Source: Pseudonocardia sp. 73-21
GTDB lineage: Bacteria > Actinomycetota > Actinomycetes > Mycobacteriales > Pseudonocardiaceae
DNA length: 44,069 nucleotides
Direction of reading: 5' to 3'
NCBI RefSeq assembly: GCF_001899645.1
Contig: NZ_MKVV01000100.1
Span: forward strand, 14,632-58,700
This document shows, in pieces, positions 1 through 7,887 of this stretch. Below the pieces are notes generated by a model. The model was not told where the DNA came from, searched no databases, and saw nothing but the letters and a program-made list of their open reading frames with translations. The number at the start of each line of letters is the position of its first letter. The first letter of the stretch is position 1. Position numbers and translations under genes: made by a program.

Positions 1-2
1 TC

Positions 3-746
3 GTGGCCGTCGCGACCGGGATCGCGTCGCCGCGCGCGGCGATCACCGCCGTTGGCCTCTCCACCCTGGTGGTGCCGATGGTCTGCTATCTGCGGCTGCT
101 GCGCGGCCCGGATCTGACGCGGGCGACCCGTACGAGGATGCGGACGTTCCTGTGGGTGTTGTTCGGCTCGGCGCTGTTCTGGATGCTGATCGGCCAGGGC
201 GGGGGCCTGTTGAACCTGTTCGCCGCCCAGTCCACCCTGCGCACGATCGGCGGGCTGACGGTGCCCGCGAGCTGGCTGCAGTCCGCCACGCCGCTGTTCA
301 TCCTGGTGCTGGCGCCGCTGTTCGCGGCCCGCTGGCGGCGGTACGGCTCGCGGTTCGGGACGGCGTCGAAGTTCGCGGCCGGGCTCCTGCTGGCCGGCGC
401 GAGCTTCCTGGTGATGGCCGTGGCCGCCCACCTCGCGGCCGACGGCACACTGGTGTCCCCGCTGTGGCTGCTGACGGTCTACCTGCTGCACGCCTGCGGG
501 GAGCTGATCGTGTCGGCCGTGGGGATCAGCGCCGCCGTGGCGGTCGCGCCGCCCAGCTACGCGGGTCAGATGATCGGGGTCTGGTGGCTGTTCAGCGCGC
601 TGGGCGTGGGCCTGAGCAGCCAGCTCGTGAACCTCGTCCCGGTCATCGGGGCGCCGTCGTACTTCCTCGCCCTGGGCGTCGCCGTCGCCGCCTACGGAGT
701 CCTGCTGCTGATCCGCAGGCGCTCGTTGGCGGCGTCGCTGTCCTGA
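3..746 (+). CDS. POT-family (proton-dependent) peptide transporter, C-terminal part
   Basis: This is the C-terminal part of a polytopic inner-membrane transporter whose 5' end lies outside the window; the GTG at position 3 is only the first in-frame start visible. The protein has about six hydrophobic segments and ends in a basic tail (IRRRSLAASLS). The stretch FWMLIGQGGGLLNLFA, followed by PASWLQSATPLFILVLAPLF and later YLLHACGELIVSAVG, is the pattern of the second half of proton-coupled oligopeptide (POT/PTR2) transporters of the MFS superfamily, which take up di- and tripeptides or related compounds. It converges on the P450 gene across a strong hairpin. Beside a SARP-P450 pair it could move a peptide-like metabolite, but that is inference from position only. 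Confidence 0.75.
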   Translation: MAVATGIASPRAAITAVGLSTLVVPMVCYLRLLRGPDLTRATRTRMRTFLWVLFGSALFWMLIGQGGGLLNLFAAQSTLRTIGGLTVPASWLQSATPLFILVLAPLFAARWRRYGSRFGTASKFAAGLLLAGASFLVMAVAAHLAADGTLVSPLWLLTVYLLHACGELIVSAVGISAAVAVAPPSYAGQMIGVWWLFSALGVGLSSQLVNLVPVIGAPSYFLALGVAVAAYGVLLLIRRRSLAASLS

Positions 747-754
747 CGGGCCGG

Positions 755-788
755 GCGCGCGCGGGTGGGCTGTGCCCACCCGGCGCGC
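755..788. terminator. Hairpin between convergent genes, likely bidirectional terminator
   Basis: GGGTGGGC (763-770), a TGT loop, and GCCCACCC (774-781) form a perfect 8-bp stem, extended outward by GC-rich flanks. It lies between the transporter stop (746) and the P450 end (798 if the frameshift is repaired). There is no T-tract, as is common in high-GC actinobacteria. Confidence 0.6.
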
Positions 789-858
789 GGGGCGACCTCA
801 CCAGGTGACGAGCAGCTCCACGGGCCGGCTGAAGGCCACCCCGCGGCTCCACTCCAGA

Positions 859-1995
859 TCATCGGCCTGGCCCGGAGAGCCGCAACCCGGGCAGCCGCGC
901 GGTGAGCGCACCGATCGCGACACCGAGCTCGATGCGGCCCAGCTGCGCACCGAGGCAGTGGTGGATCCCGTGGCCGAACGTCAGGTGCGGGTTGCGTTCG
1001 CGGCGCGGGTCGTACTCTGCGGGCCGGACGAACACCTCCGGGTCGCGGTTCGCGGCGTTGATCCACGGCAGCACCGCCTCCCCGGCCCGGATCAGGACGC
1101 CACCGAGCTCGACGTCCTCGACGGCGATGCGCAACGCGCCCACCCCACCCCCGGCCTGCGACATCCGCAGCAACTCCTCGACGGCCGCGGGGACGAGGGA
1201 CGGCTCCTCGTGCAGCTGCTGCCAGCGACCCGGTTCACGCAACAGCACCAGCACCGCGTGCGCGATGCCGGCGGTCGTGGCGTGGTAGCCGGCCCCGAGG
1301 AGGGTGTAGCCGAACGCGATCAGCTCCTCCTCGCTGAGGCGGTCGCCCTCGTCGCGCGCCGCCACCAGCACCGTCAGCAGGTCGTCGCCGGCCCGGCCGC
1401 GCTTGGCCGCGATCAGCTCGCCCAGGTAGGCGGCGAGCGCGTCGCGCGCGGCGATCACCTCGGCCTGGGACCGGGTGCCGAAGCTCAGCATCAGGTCGGT
1501 CCACGCCCGGAACCGGTCGACATCGGTGTAGGGCACCCCGAGCAGCTCGCAGATGACGGTGATCGGCAGGGGCTGGGCCAGGTGGACCATGAGGTCACCG
1601 GGCGCCCCGCCGGCGACCATCGTGTCGATCAAGCGGCCCGTGAGCTCCTTGACCCGTGGCCGCAGGGCGTCCATCCGCCGAACGGAGAAGGCCTGCGCGA
1701 CGAGCCTGCGCAGCCGCGTGTGTTCGGGCGCGTCCATCACGAAGATGGACTTCGAGCCCGCGGCGATGGGCAGCACCCGCGGTGCGTCCGGAGCGGTGAT
1801 CGCCTCGCGGCTGAAGCGGCCGTCGGCGAGCACGGCCCGGACGTCGGCGAGGCGGGTCACGAGCCAGGCGGGATGCCCGCCGGGCAGGCTCACCCGCGAC
1901 ACCGGCGTGGAGGCCTGCAGGTCCTCGCAGCCCTCCGGCGGGTCGAGGGGGTCGATGACGGGGAACGGGAACGACGGTGGTGCGACGGTGGACAT
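859..1995 (-). CDS. Bacterial class I cytochrome P450, C-terminal frameshift
   Basis: Soluble haem monooxygenase needing ferredoxin and a ferredoxin reductase, neither of which is visible here. The ExxR pair is E274/R277 (EELLR), the haem loop is FGHGIHHCLGAQLG with the axial cysteine at 347, and the I-helix reads LLGAGYHATTAG. At the position of the usual acid-Thr pair it has His-Ala, so oxygen activation may be atypical (EryF also lacks this Thr). The frame stops at 859-861 after LRLSGPGR. The +1 frame continues at once with DDLEWSRGVAFSRPVELLVT and stops at 798, which is the normal P450 C-terminus, so one extra base lies within about 864-876. This is either a true frameshift costing the last 20-odd residues or a sequencing error. 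It starts 60 bp after the SARP gene on the same strand, suggesting co-transcription. Confidence 0.9.
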   Translation of the reverse strand: MSTVAPPSFPFPVIDPLDPPEGCEDLQASTPVSRVSLPGGHPAWLVTRLADVRAVLADGRFSREAITAPDAPRVLPIAAGSKSIFVMDAPEHTRLRRLVAQAFSVRRMDALRPRVKELTGRLIDTMVAGGAPGDLMVHLAQPLPITVICELLGVPYTDVDRFRAWTDLMLSFGTRSQAEVIAARDALAAYLGELIAAKRGRAGDDLLTVLVAARDEGDRLSEEELIAFGYTLLGAGYHATTAGIAHAVLVLLREPGRWQQLHEEPSLVPAAVEELLRMSQAGGGVGALRIAVEDVELGGVLIRAGEAVLPWINAANRDPEVFVRPAEYDPRRERNPHLTFGHGIHHCLGAQLGRIELGVAIGALTARLPGLRLSGPGR

Positions 1996-2055
1996 GTGCC
2001 TTCCTCCGGTGGGTCGGGCCGGCGGCGACCGCCGGGTCGGGACGTCGGATCGTGG

Positions 2056-3945
2056 TCAGGCGGTGATGCAGGCGGCCGGGAACTCCACGGGGGACTCCGC
2101 GGCGGCCCGGACCCCCGCGCCCGCCCTGCGCACGGCCGGGCCGATCCCGGCTGTGCCCCGCAGCCGGTAGCGGAAGCGGCTCGCCGACGCCCGTTCCTCC
2201 ACGGCGACCAGCTGGAACTCGACGAGTTCCTCGAGGACCGCCTCGGCCCGCTCCTCGTCGAGGCCGAGCACATCGGCGGCCGCGGCCACCTCGATGGATC
2301 CGCTCAGGGTCTCGGCGAGGCGGTCGAGGGCGTGCCGCGCGGGCTGCGGCATCAGCCGGTAGGTGCGCTGCCTGCTGCTCGCCGGGTCGAGCCCCTCGGT
2401 GGACAGGCCCATCAGCGGGTCGGCGAGCCCGCGCAGGCGCTCCAGCAGGTGCGTGACCGACCAGTGGGGCCGCAACGCCAGCCGTGCGGCGGCCGCGCGA
2501 AGGCTCAACGGGAGCCCGTCGCAGAGCTCGACGAGCTCCCGGACGGCGAGCGGCTCGGCCGCCACCCGCGCCGGATCGATCACAGACGTGAACAGGTCCA
2601 CCGCCGCGGCGTGCGGCAGCGCGGTGAGCTCGACGGTCATGGTGATCATGGGTGCCGCGATACGCCGCCTGCTGCTGAGCAGCGTCGCGCAACGGTTCCC
2701 CGCGGGCAACAGCGGCGTCAGCTGCTCGGCGCAGACGACGTCGTCGAGCACCACGAGAACGGCGTGCTCGGCCGTCCAGCTGCTCCAGGTCGCGGCGAGG
2801 TCCGCGGCAGTGCTCGATCCGCGGGTGGGCACGCCCAGGGTGGTGAGGAAGTGCGCGAGCACGACGGCCGGATCGACGGCTCCACCGTTCGCGTCCAACA
2901 TCGCAGCGAACATCTGCCCGTCGACGAAACGGTCGGCGACCTCGTGCGCCACCCGGGTGCAGAACGCGGACGAGCCGACGCCGGGCGGGCCGCAGACCAC
3001 CACGGTCGGCGGTACGGCCCGGGGCTCCTGCGACAGCAGGGACGCAGTGACACGTGCCGGCTCCGCGCGGCCGACGAGCGTTCCGACCTCGAGCGGCAGC
3101 AGGCTCGGCACGCTGGGCGCACCGGCCAGCCAGATCTGCCCGCGGCCCGCGGGGGCCTCGATGGAGCGGTCCGAGCCGAGAACCGCACTATGCAGCTCCC
3201 GCAGCTCGCGGGACGGTTCGAGACCCAGCTCCCGGGCCAGCGCCGCACGCGCACGCTGGTAGGCCAGCAGGGCCTCGGACCGACGGCCGGAGCGGTGCAG
3301 CGCGAGCATCAGCTTGGCCTGCAGGCCCTCGTGCGTCGGCTGTGCCGCCACCAGGCCGGTGAGCTCCCCCACCAGCTCCAGGTGGAAGCCGAGCGCCAGG
3401 TCTGCGTCGATGCGTCGCTCCGCCGCGCTGCTGCGGAGCTCGTCGAGCCGCAGCGTCTCCGCCTCCAGCACCGGGCCGACGTTGACGTCACCGAGCGCCG
3501 GGCCCCGCCACACCTGCTGTGCCGTGCGCAGCACCGTGGAGGCCTCATGGAGCTGGCCGGCGTCGAACAGGGTCCGGCCCCGCGCCACGAGCTGCTCGAA
3601 CCGCACCACGTCGAGGTCGTCCGGGAGCAGCCGCAGGATGTAACCGCCCGGTGTGGTCTGCAACGGACCGCGATCGTCCTCACGCCCGCGCTCCGGCTGC
3701 TGGTCCACCAGCAGCTTGCGCAGTTGGTAGACGTAGGTCTGCAGGGTGGTCAGGGCGCTGGTCGGCGGCCTGTCGTTCCATAGTTCCTCGATGATGCGAT
3801 CGGTGCGCACCACCGCCCCGGCGTTCAGGGCCAGCAGCGCCAGCACACGGCGCAGTTTCGGCGCCGACGGCGTAACGATCCGACCCGAGCACTCCACTTC
3901 GAACGGACCTAACATTCGAACCTGCACGAGGACCCCCCGTCCCAT
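2056..3945 (-). CDS. SARP-type transcriptional regulator (OmpR-like wHTH + BTAD + NB-ARC-like)
   Basis: Pathway-specific activator of the Streptomyces antibiotic regulatory protein class (AfsR/DnrI relatives), 629 residues. Residues about 10-95 are the winged-helix DNA-binding domain (MLGPFEVE...TLQTYVYQLRKLL). Residues about 105-255 are the bacterial transcriptional activation domain (RFEQLVARGRTLFDAG...LMLALHRSGRRSEAL). From about 310 there is a STAND/NB-ARC-like ATPase. Its P-loop reads GPPGVGSSAF, with serine where the catalytic lysine of GxxGxGK(S/T) should be; the Walker B-like VLVVLDDV is present. There is no TPR tail, so it is shorter than full AfsR. The start used is the ATG at 3945; an internal ATG at MLGPFEVE is also possible. 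It probably controls the downstream P450 and perhaps genes left of the window. Confidence 0.85.
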   Translation of the reverse strand: MGRGVLVQVRMLGPFEVECSGRIVTPSAPKLRRVLALLALNAGAVVRTDRIIEELWNDRPPTSALTTLQTYVYQLRKLLVDQQPERGREDDRGPLQTTPGGYILRLLPDDLDVVRFEQLVARGRTLFDAGQLHEASTVLRTAQQVWRGPALGDVNVGPVLEAETLRLDELRSSAAERRIDADLALGFHLELVGELTGLVAAQPTHEGLQAKLMLALHRSGRRSEALLAYQRARAALARELGLEPSRELRELHSAVLGSDRSIEAPAGRGQIWLAGAPSVPSLLPLEVGTLVGRAEPARVTASLLSQEPRAVPPTVVVCGPPGVGSSAFCTRVAHEVADRFVDGQMFAAMLDANGGAVDPAVVLAHFLTTLGVPTRGSSTAADLAATWSSWTAEHAVLVVLDDVVCAEQLTPLLPAGNRCATLLSSRRRIAAPMITMTVELTALPHAAAVDLFTSVIDPARVAAEPLAVRELVELCDGLPLSLRAAAARLALRPHWSVTHLLERLRGLADPLMGLSTEGLDPASSRQRTYRLMPQPARHALDRLAETLSGSIEVAAAADVLGLDEERAEAVLEELVEFQLVAVEERASASRFRYRLRGTAGIGPAVRRAGAGVRAAAESPVEFPAACITA

Positions 3946-3970
3946 AGTGACCGGTGGACACCAGTCGCCC

Positions 3971-3997
3971 GTAACGTCGCATTCATCTGGTCGTTAC
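3971..3997. promoter_or_regulatory. Inverted repeat upstream of the SARP gene
   Basis: GTAACG (3971-3976) and CGTTAC (3992-3997) form a 6-bp inverted repeat with centres 21 bp (two helical turns) apart, just upstream of the SARP start at 3945. GTAACG also occurs at about 3869 inside the gene. The geometry suits a regulator-binding site, possibly autoregulation; this is inference. Confidence 0.3.
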
Positions 3998-4119
3998 ATT
4001 TTCCACGCCGGACTCCGACGTGGTCGATGAGCAGCACCGCCCAGGAGTTCGACCCGGCCACGATCACGCGGCGGTCTAGAGGGCTTCTAGATTCCCGCTG
4101 GGGCCATGGCGTCGATGAT

Positions 4120-4133
4120 GTGATTTAAATCAC
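4120..4133. promoter_or_regulatory. 14-bp perfect palindrome, candidate operator
   Basis: GTGATTTAAATCAC is a perfect AT-rich palindrome in otherwise GC-rich DNA, 38 bp upstream of the -35 box of the Ddn-like gene. MarR-family regulators often bind AT-rich palindromes, and a MarR gene lies just beyond this gene, so it is a natural candidate ligand site. That link is not proven. Confidence 0.45.
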
Positions 4134-4171
4134 TCCTACTTGAACCTGGCACGATCGCTCCGACTGGGTGA

Positions 4172-4200
4172 TTGATTCGATGCTCGAACTAGTGTAGGCT
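4172..4200 (+). promoter_or_regulatory. Sigma70-type promoter of the Ddn-like gene
   Basis: TTGATT (4172-4177), a 17-bp spacer, and TAGGCT (4195-4200) form a good housekeeping-sigma promoter. Transcription would start near 4207, leaving a leader of about 34 nt before the ATG at 4241, which has AGGT a few bases upstream. Confidence 0.6.
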
Positions 4201-4240
4201 CAATGCGGCAACCACCCCATCACGAATCGGATAGGTTTCC

Positions 4241-4687
4241 ATGACCTCGAAAGCGCAACTGCCCGGCTGGCTCCGTCCGGCGAACAGCGTCGTGAAGACC
4301 CTCCAGAAGATCGGCTTTCCCCTGGGCACAATCCACGTGCTCACCGTGCCCGGCCGCAAGTCGGGGACGCTCCGCTCCACGCCGGTCTCCCCCCTCACCG
4401 TCGACGGGGGGCGCTACATCATCGCGGGCCTGCCGGAGTCCGACTGGGCACGCAACGTCCGCGCCGCCGGCCAGGGGAAGCTGGCCAAGGGCCGGACCAC
4501 CACCACGGTCTCGGTGACTGAGGTCACCGACCAGCAAGAGCGGCAGCGCGTTGTGTCGTCGTTCCCGCGCGAGGTGCCGCACGGCGTGCAGTTCTTCGTG
4601 CGCATCGGCCTGGTCGAGACCGGCACCGAGGCCGAGTTCGCCGCCGTTAGCGACGAGGTCGCGGTGTTCGAAGTCCGGGAGCTCTAG
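4241..4687 (+). CDS. Deazaflavin (F420)-dependent nitroreductase-family oxidoreductase (Ddn-like)
   Basis: 148 residues, the usual size for the actinobacterial split-barrel nitroreductase/quinone reductase family that uses F420H2 (Mycobacterium Ddn and relatives). Family marks are the N-terminal helix (WLRPANSVVKTLQKIGFPLG), then VLTVPGRKSGTLRSTPVSPL, which resembles the F420-phosphate-binding segment, and SDWARNVRAAGQGKL. The substrate is unknown; known members reduce quinones or nitro-compounds. The gene has its own promoter. Its stop TAG lies inside a CTAG that borders the IS remnant and that, without the element, would also hold the stop codon of the convergent MarR gene. Confidence 0.85.
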   Translation: MTSKAQLPGWLRPANSVVKTLQKIGFPLGTIHVLTVPGRKSGTLRSTPVSPLTVDGGRYIIAGLPESDWARNVRAAGQGKLAKGRTTTTVSVTEVTDQQERQRVVSSFPREVPHGVQFFVRIGLVETGTEAEFAAVSDEVAVFEVREL

Positions 4688-4833
4688 CCTCGGGCTTTCA
4701 TCGAGGTTGATCTTGTGAGCGACACGTCGGCCTGCGGTACGCGAAAGGTGACATGTGGCGACCCCCTCGGCACGAGAGCATCGGTCCCGAGGAACCAGGA
4801 CCGTGGTTCCAGAGGGTGCTCGAGGAGGTCCCC

Positions 4834-5040
4834 GATGGCGATCGTAGGTGGGTTGGATCTGCACCGGAAGCAGATCACCTTCGATGTGGTGGACATCGAC
4901 ACCCGGTCAGGTGCGGCGGGGCCGGATCAGCCCGGCGGACCGCCAGTTGTTCCGCGGCTGGCTGGCCGAGCTCGGTGGTGGGCGGGTCGATCTGGCGGTC
5001 GAGGGCTGCACCGGGTGGCGGTTCATCATCGAGGAGTGCC
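4834..5040 (+). pseudogene. IS110-family transposase, N-terminal fragment
   Basis: Starts ATGGCGATCGTAGG and encodes VGGLDLHRKQITFDVVDID. After a frameshift near 4905 it continues in another frame with GRISPADRQLFRGWLAELGG and DLAVEGCTGWRFIIEE, an IS110 (DEDD transposase) N-terminal pattern. It breaks off near 5040 where the sequence switches to an IS1380-type tail. Confidence 0.55.
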
Positions 5041-5074
5041 CGCCTCGCACTACCCGACACCGCCGCCGGCTACG

Positions 5075-5226
5075 AACCCAAGAGGATGCGGCTGCGCATC
5101 CTCGCCACCGCCGGGCGGCTTATCCGCACCGCGCGCCGCCACATCCTGCACATCGACCCGACCTGGCCCTGGGCCACCACGATCACCACCGCCCACGCCC
5201 GGCTTTGCGCGCTCCCCGTGCCCTGA
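5075..5226 (+). pseudogene. IS1380-family transposase, C-terminal fragment
   Basis: The frame from about 5075 to the TGA at 5224-5226 encodes a basic helix (KRMRLRILATAGRLIRTARR) followed by WPWATTITTAHARLCALP. This resembles the extreme C-terminus of IS1380-type DDE transposases, whose last residues read (D)WPWA..L..A..RL.ALP. Catalytic parts are absent. Confidence 0.5.
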
Positions 5227-5376
5227 ACCCCGCCACACACCCGCGCAACCCAGGACCCGGAGCACCGGCAGAAGACGCTGAGCCGGCGATCACGCACGCC
5301 CACCGAGGGCCCACCCAATCTGAAGATCAACAACCCTGAACGAAGATCACCGTACGACCGTTACGAAAGATCGAGG

Positions 5377-5871
5377 CTAGGTCCTCTTCATCGAGCGGAT
5401 GCGGCTGGCCTGCTTGTACTGCACCACCACACCGCGCGAGAGGAAGTCGTCGATCAGGGAGAGTTCCCACTCACTGTATCCCTCGATCTCGTTGAGCCCG
5501 GCCGCCGCCAGGGGCTCGTAGATCTGGTTGATGATGCGCCTGGCGGCACCGGTGAGCGAGAGGACCACGCGGCGGCGGTCCTCGTTGCTCGAATCCCGGT
5601 TGAGGTAGCCGCTGGCCACCAGGCGCTGAATCGCCGTCGTCGTGGCCGCCGGGCTCAGGCTCACCGCCCTCGCCACCGCCGTGGCCGTGGTGCCCGGCTC
5701 CGCCTCGACAATGCCGAGGATCCGCAGATCCGTGCGGTTGACCTGCAGCGCGGCGGCCGCGGCGGCATCGACCTCGTCGGTGGCGGCACCGAACTCGGCC
5801 GCGGTCTGCATCACTCGACGAAGCAGCAGCGATCGAGCGGAATCGGTTGACACGGGCCGAGTATAGCCCAT
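5377..5871 (-). CDS. MarR-family transcriptional regulator
   Basis: 164-residue winged-helix regulator. The DNA-binding core is DLRILGIVEAEPGTTATAVARAV..LSPAATTTAIQRLVASGYL, followed by the wing signature DRRRVVLSLT. MarR proteins are dimeric repressors released by small phenolic or redox ligands. The neighbouring convergent gene is a Ddn-like reductase with a palindrome upstream, so that gene is the likely target. Its stop codon is the CTA of the CTAG at 5377-5380. The start is the ATG at 5871; a GTG a few codons downstream (VSTDSARS) is possible. Confidence 0.85.
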   Translation of the reverse strand: MGYTRPVSTDSARSLLLRRVMQTAAEFGAATDEVDAAAAAALQVNRTDLRILGIVEAEPGTTATAVARAVSLSPAATTTAIQRLVASGYLNRDSSNEDRRRVVLSLTGAARRIINQIYEPLAAAGLNEIEGYSEWELSLIDDFLSRGVVVQYKQASRIRSMKRT

Positions 5872-6050
5872 GTCAACGATGCCGACCCACTCCGCTCATT
5901 CGACGATCAAAGCAATGGATATCGATTCAGTGATCACCAAACCGCCACCTCCTACCACGTCGAGTTCATTAACTTGTCCGTTCAAATCAGCGGGACCGTA
6001 ACTATTCAGGTCTCGAGCTGGTGATGTTGCGCCATGTCACTGAAGTGATC

Positions 6051-6755
6051 TCAACGAGAATTGCGTAGCTGGACTTGTTCGATGTGCATGAGGACGAGCG
6101 CGGCTTTGACGTAGTCGCCGATCCTGCGGGGGCTGGCGGTGACACGTCGCAGTGCTCGCCAGCGGCCGGTGAGCAGGGCGAAGCCGCGTTCCCCGCGGCA
6201 GCGGACCGACCGCAGCGAGTGTGTTGTAGGTCTGGTTGCCAGGGGCGAGGACCTGGCCGTTGCCGGGCTGCTTGATCGGGTGTGCACGCCCTGGCCGGCG
6301 CCGTGGTAGCCGGAATCGGCGAGGGTGGGCAGGTCGAGCTGTGACGCCGACCAGTACAGCGCACCGAGCACGCCGGTGGTGCGAGCGCAGGTCAGGTCGT
6401 GGCGGTGGCCGGGCAGGACATCGGACACCCAGATCGGCAGCCCGTCCGGACGCATGATGGCTTGCACGTTCCCGCCGGGTGCGCGGTGTTTCCCGGAGTA
6501 CCAGGCGTTGATCGTTCGCCCTTCGTGCTGGTCGAGGTTTCGGCGCATCGGTCGGTGCGGAAGACCTGCCGTCGAGCACGACATGCGACCACCCCTGCTC
6601 GGCGACGGTGGTGAGCGCGTCGTGCAGGTCCGGGGCCTGCTCAGCGAGCATGGTGACGACTCGTCGCGATAGTGGTAGGCGGTAGCCCGTGACACCTTGA
6701 ACCCTGCACCCACCAGGGCCACATCGCCTTGGTTGCGGAACCAGACCAGCACGAG
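6051..6755 (-). pseudogene. IS5-family transposase, multiply frameshifted
   Basis: Fragments of one transposase are spread over two frames: VWFRNQGDVALVGAGF; AEQAPDLHDALTTVAEQGWS; NAWYSGKHRAPGGNVQAI; PIWVSDVLPGHRHDLT; LPTLADSGYHGAGQGVHT; PIKQPGNGQVLAPGNQTYN; then ERGFALLTGRWRALRRVTAS back in the first frame. This order matches IS5-type DDE transposases (DDE_Tnp_4-like). The frame leaves and returns more than once, so the gene is dead unless the shifts are sequencing errors. Left flank 5,872-6,036 holds no gene. Confidence 0.7.
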
Positions 6756-6763
6756 CTGTCCAT

Positions 6764-7740
6764 GTGCCAGCGGATATGCCGAAGGCGCACGCGTCGGCGC
6801 ACGCGTCGGCGCACCGGACGCAATCCAGGTCGCGGACCGGTTTCACCTGCTCTGCAACCTCACCGACGCCGTCAAACGCGTCGTGCGTGCGCATCAGAAG
6901 TGCCTGCAGGATCAGCCCGCTTCAGCCGCCGTCGCCCAACCCGATCCGACCCAGCCCGCCGCACCGGACGGCGAACCGACCGATGTTGTCGCCGGGCGCC
7001 GCGCCGAGCTGACGCGACTGCGCTGGGCTGAGGTCCGCGTCTTGTCGGACAAGGGGATCGGGACCACCGCGATCAGCAGAGCGCTGAATCTGGACACCAA
7101 GACGGTGCGGCGCTACGCCCGCGCCGCCACCGCCGAGGAACTGATCACCACCATGCCGCGCCGGGGCAGTGACCTCGACGGACACACCGCCTACCTGGCC
7201 ACACGCTGGCAAGAGGGCTGCACCAACGCCATGCGGCTCACCCAGGAGCTGCGCGAGCGCGGCTACCGCGGCAGCGAACGGTCCGTGCGTCGGCTGCTGC
7301 AAGCGTGGCGTGCCGGCGCCACCCCCGTGGCCACGCCCACCAGCCCTCCGACTCCGCATCAGGTCACCGGGTGGATCATCCGCCCCACCAGTGAACGCAC
7401 CAAGCACGACCACGCCGCTCTCACCCGGATCATCGACCGCTGCCCGATCCTGCGCGTCCTCGACCAGCTGGTCGGCGACTTCGGCGGGATGCTTCGCCAC
7501 CTCCACGGCCAGCACCTCGACACCTGGATCGCGCAAGCCAGGCCAGCGGGATCCCGCAGCTCCACGGGTTCGCCACCGGCCTGCTCAAGGACTACGACGC
7601 CGTGCGCAACGGGGTTGACCCTTCCCTGGAGCAGCGACGCAGTCGAAGGCGCCGTCGCGAGGCTCAAGGCCGTCAAACGAGCGATGTACGGCCGAGCGAA
7701 CTTCGACCTCCTCCGACGCCGCGTCCTGCTCCCCACCTGA
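6764..7740 (+). pseudogene. ISL3-family transposase, 5'-truncated and frameshifted
   Basis: Begins in mid-gene with YAEGARVGARVGAPDAIQVA, directly abutting the IS5 remnant, and runs through VADRFHLLCNLTDAVKRVVR to the C-terminal WSSDAVEGAVARLKAVKRAM, a typical ISL3 transposase. A 12-bp unit GGCGCACGCGTC is duplicated at 6785-6808, adding four residues. Between about 7548 and 7615 the conserved sequence (GIPQLHGFATGLLKDYDAV) lies in the +1 frame and then returns, i.e. two compensating shifts. The N-terminal zinc-ribbon region is missing. Confidence 0.7.
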
Positions 7741-7768
7741 CCCGGCTACCCCGGATTCACGGACCTTG

Positions 7769-7792
7769 TGCCACCTGTGTTCCGCGTAATTC
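7769..7792 (+). repeat. Left arm of 24-bp inverted repeat
   Basis: TGCCACCTGTGTTCC and the following CGCGTAATTC match the reverse complement of 13152-13175 at 22 of 24 positions. The mismatches are at bases 3 and 10. Confidence 0.8.
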
Positions 7793-7887
7793 AGTCGACC
7801 TAGAGGCCATGATCTTGGGTTTGACCTGGGGGAACGGGTCGAGACACGCGTCGTAGGCGTGTCTCTAGGTGGTGGTGTTGTCGCTGG

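Larger units (their letters stand above)
4684..5380. mobile_element. Degenerate IS remnant bounded by CTAG repeats
   Basis: CTAG occurs at 4684-4687 and 5377-5380. Directly inside lie imperfect inverted ends: CCTCGGGCTTTC from 4688, and CCTCGATCTTTC reading inward on the minus strand from 5376 (10/12 identical). A 4-bp duplication with ends starting CCT fits an IS1380-like insertion, and the right end carries the tail of an IS1380-type transposase. The interior is chimeric, with an IS110-type fragment in its left half. No intact transposase remains. Confidence 0.6.

Noticed and set aside
772..3783. 1,003-codon open frame on the plus strand
   Set aside because: Antisense shadow of the SARP and P450 genes; composition (His/Gln/Arg/Asp-rich) is that of a high-GC third-frame artefact.
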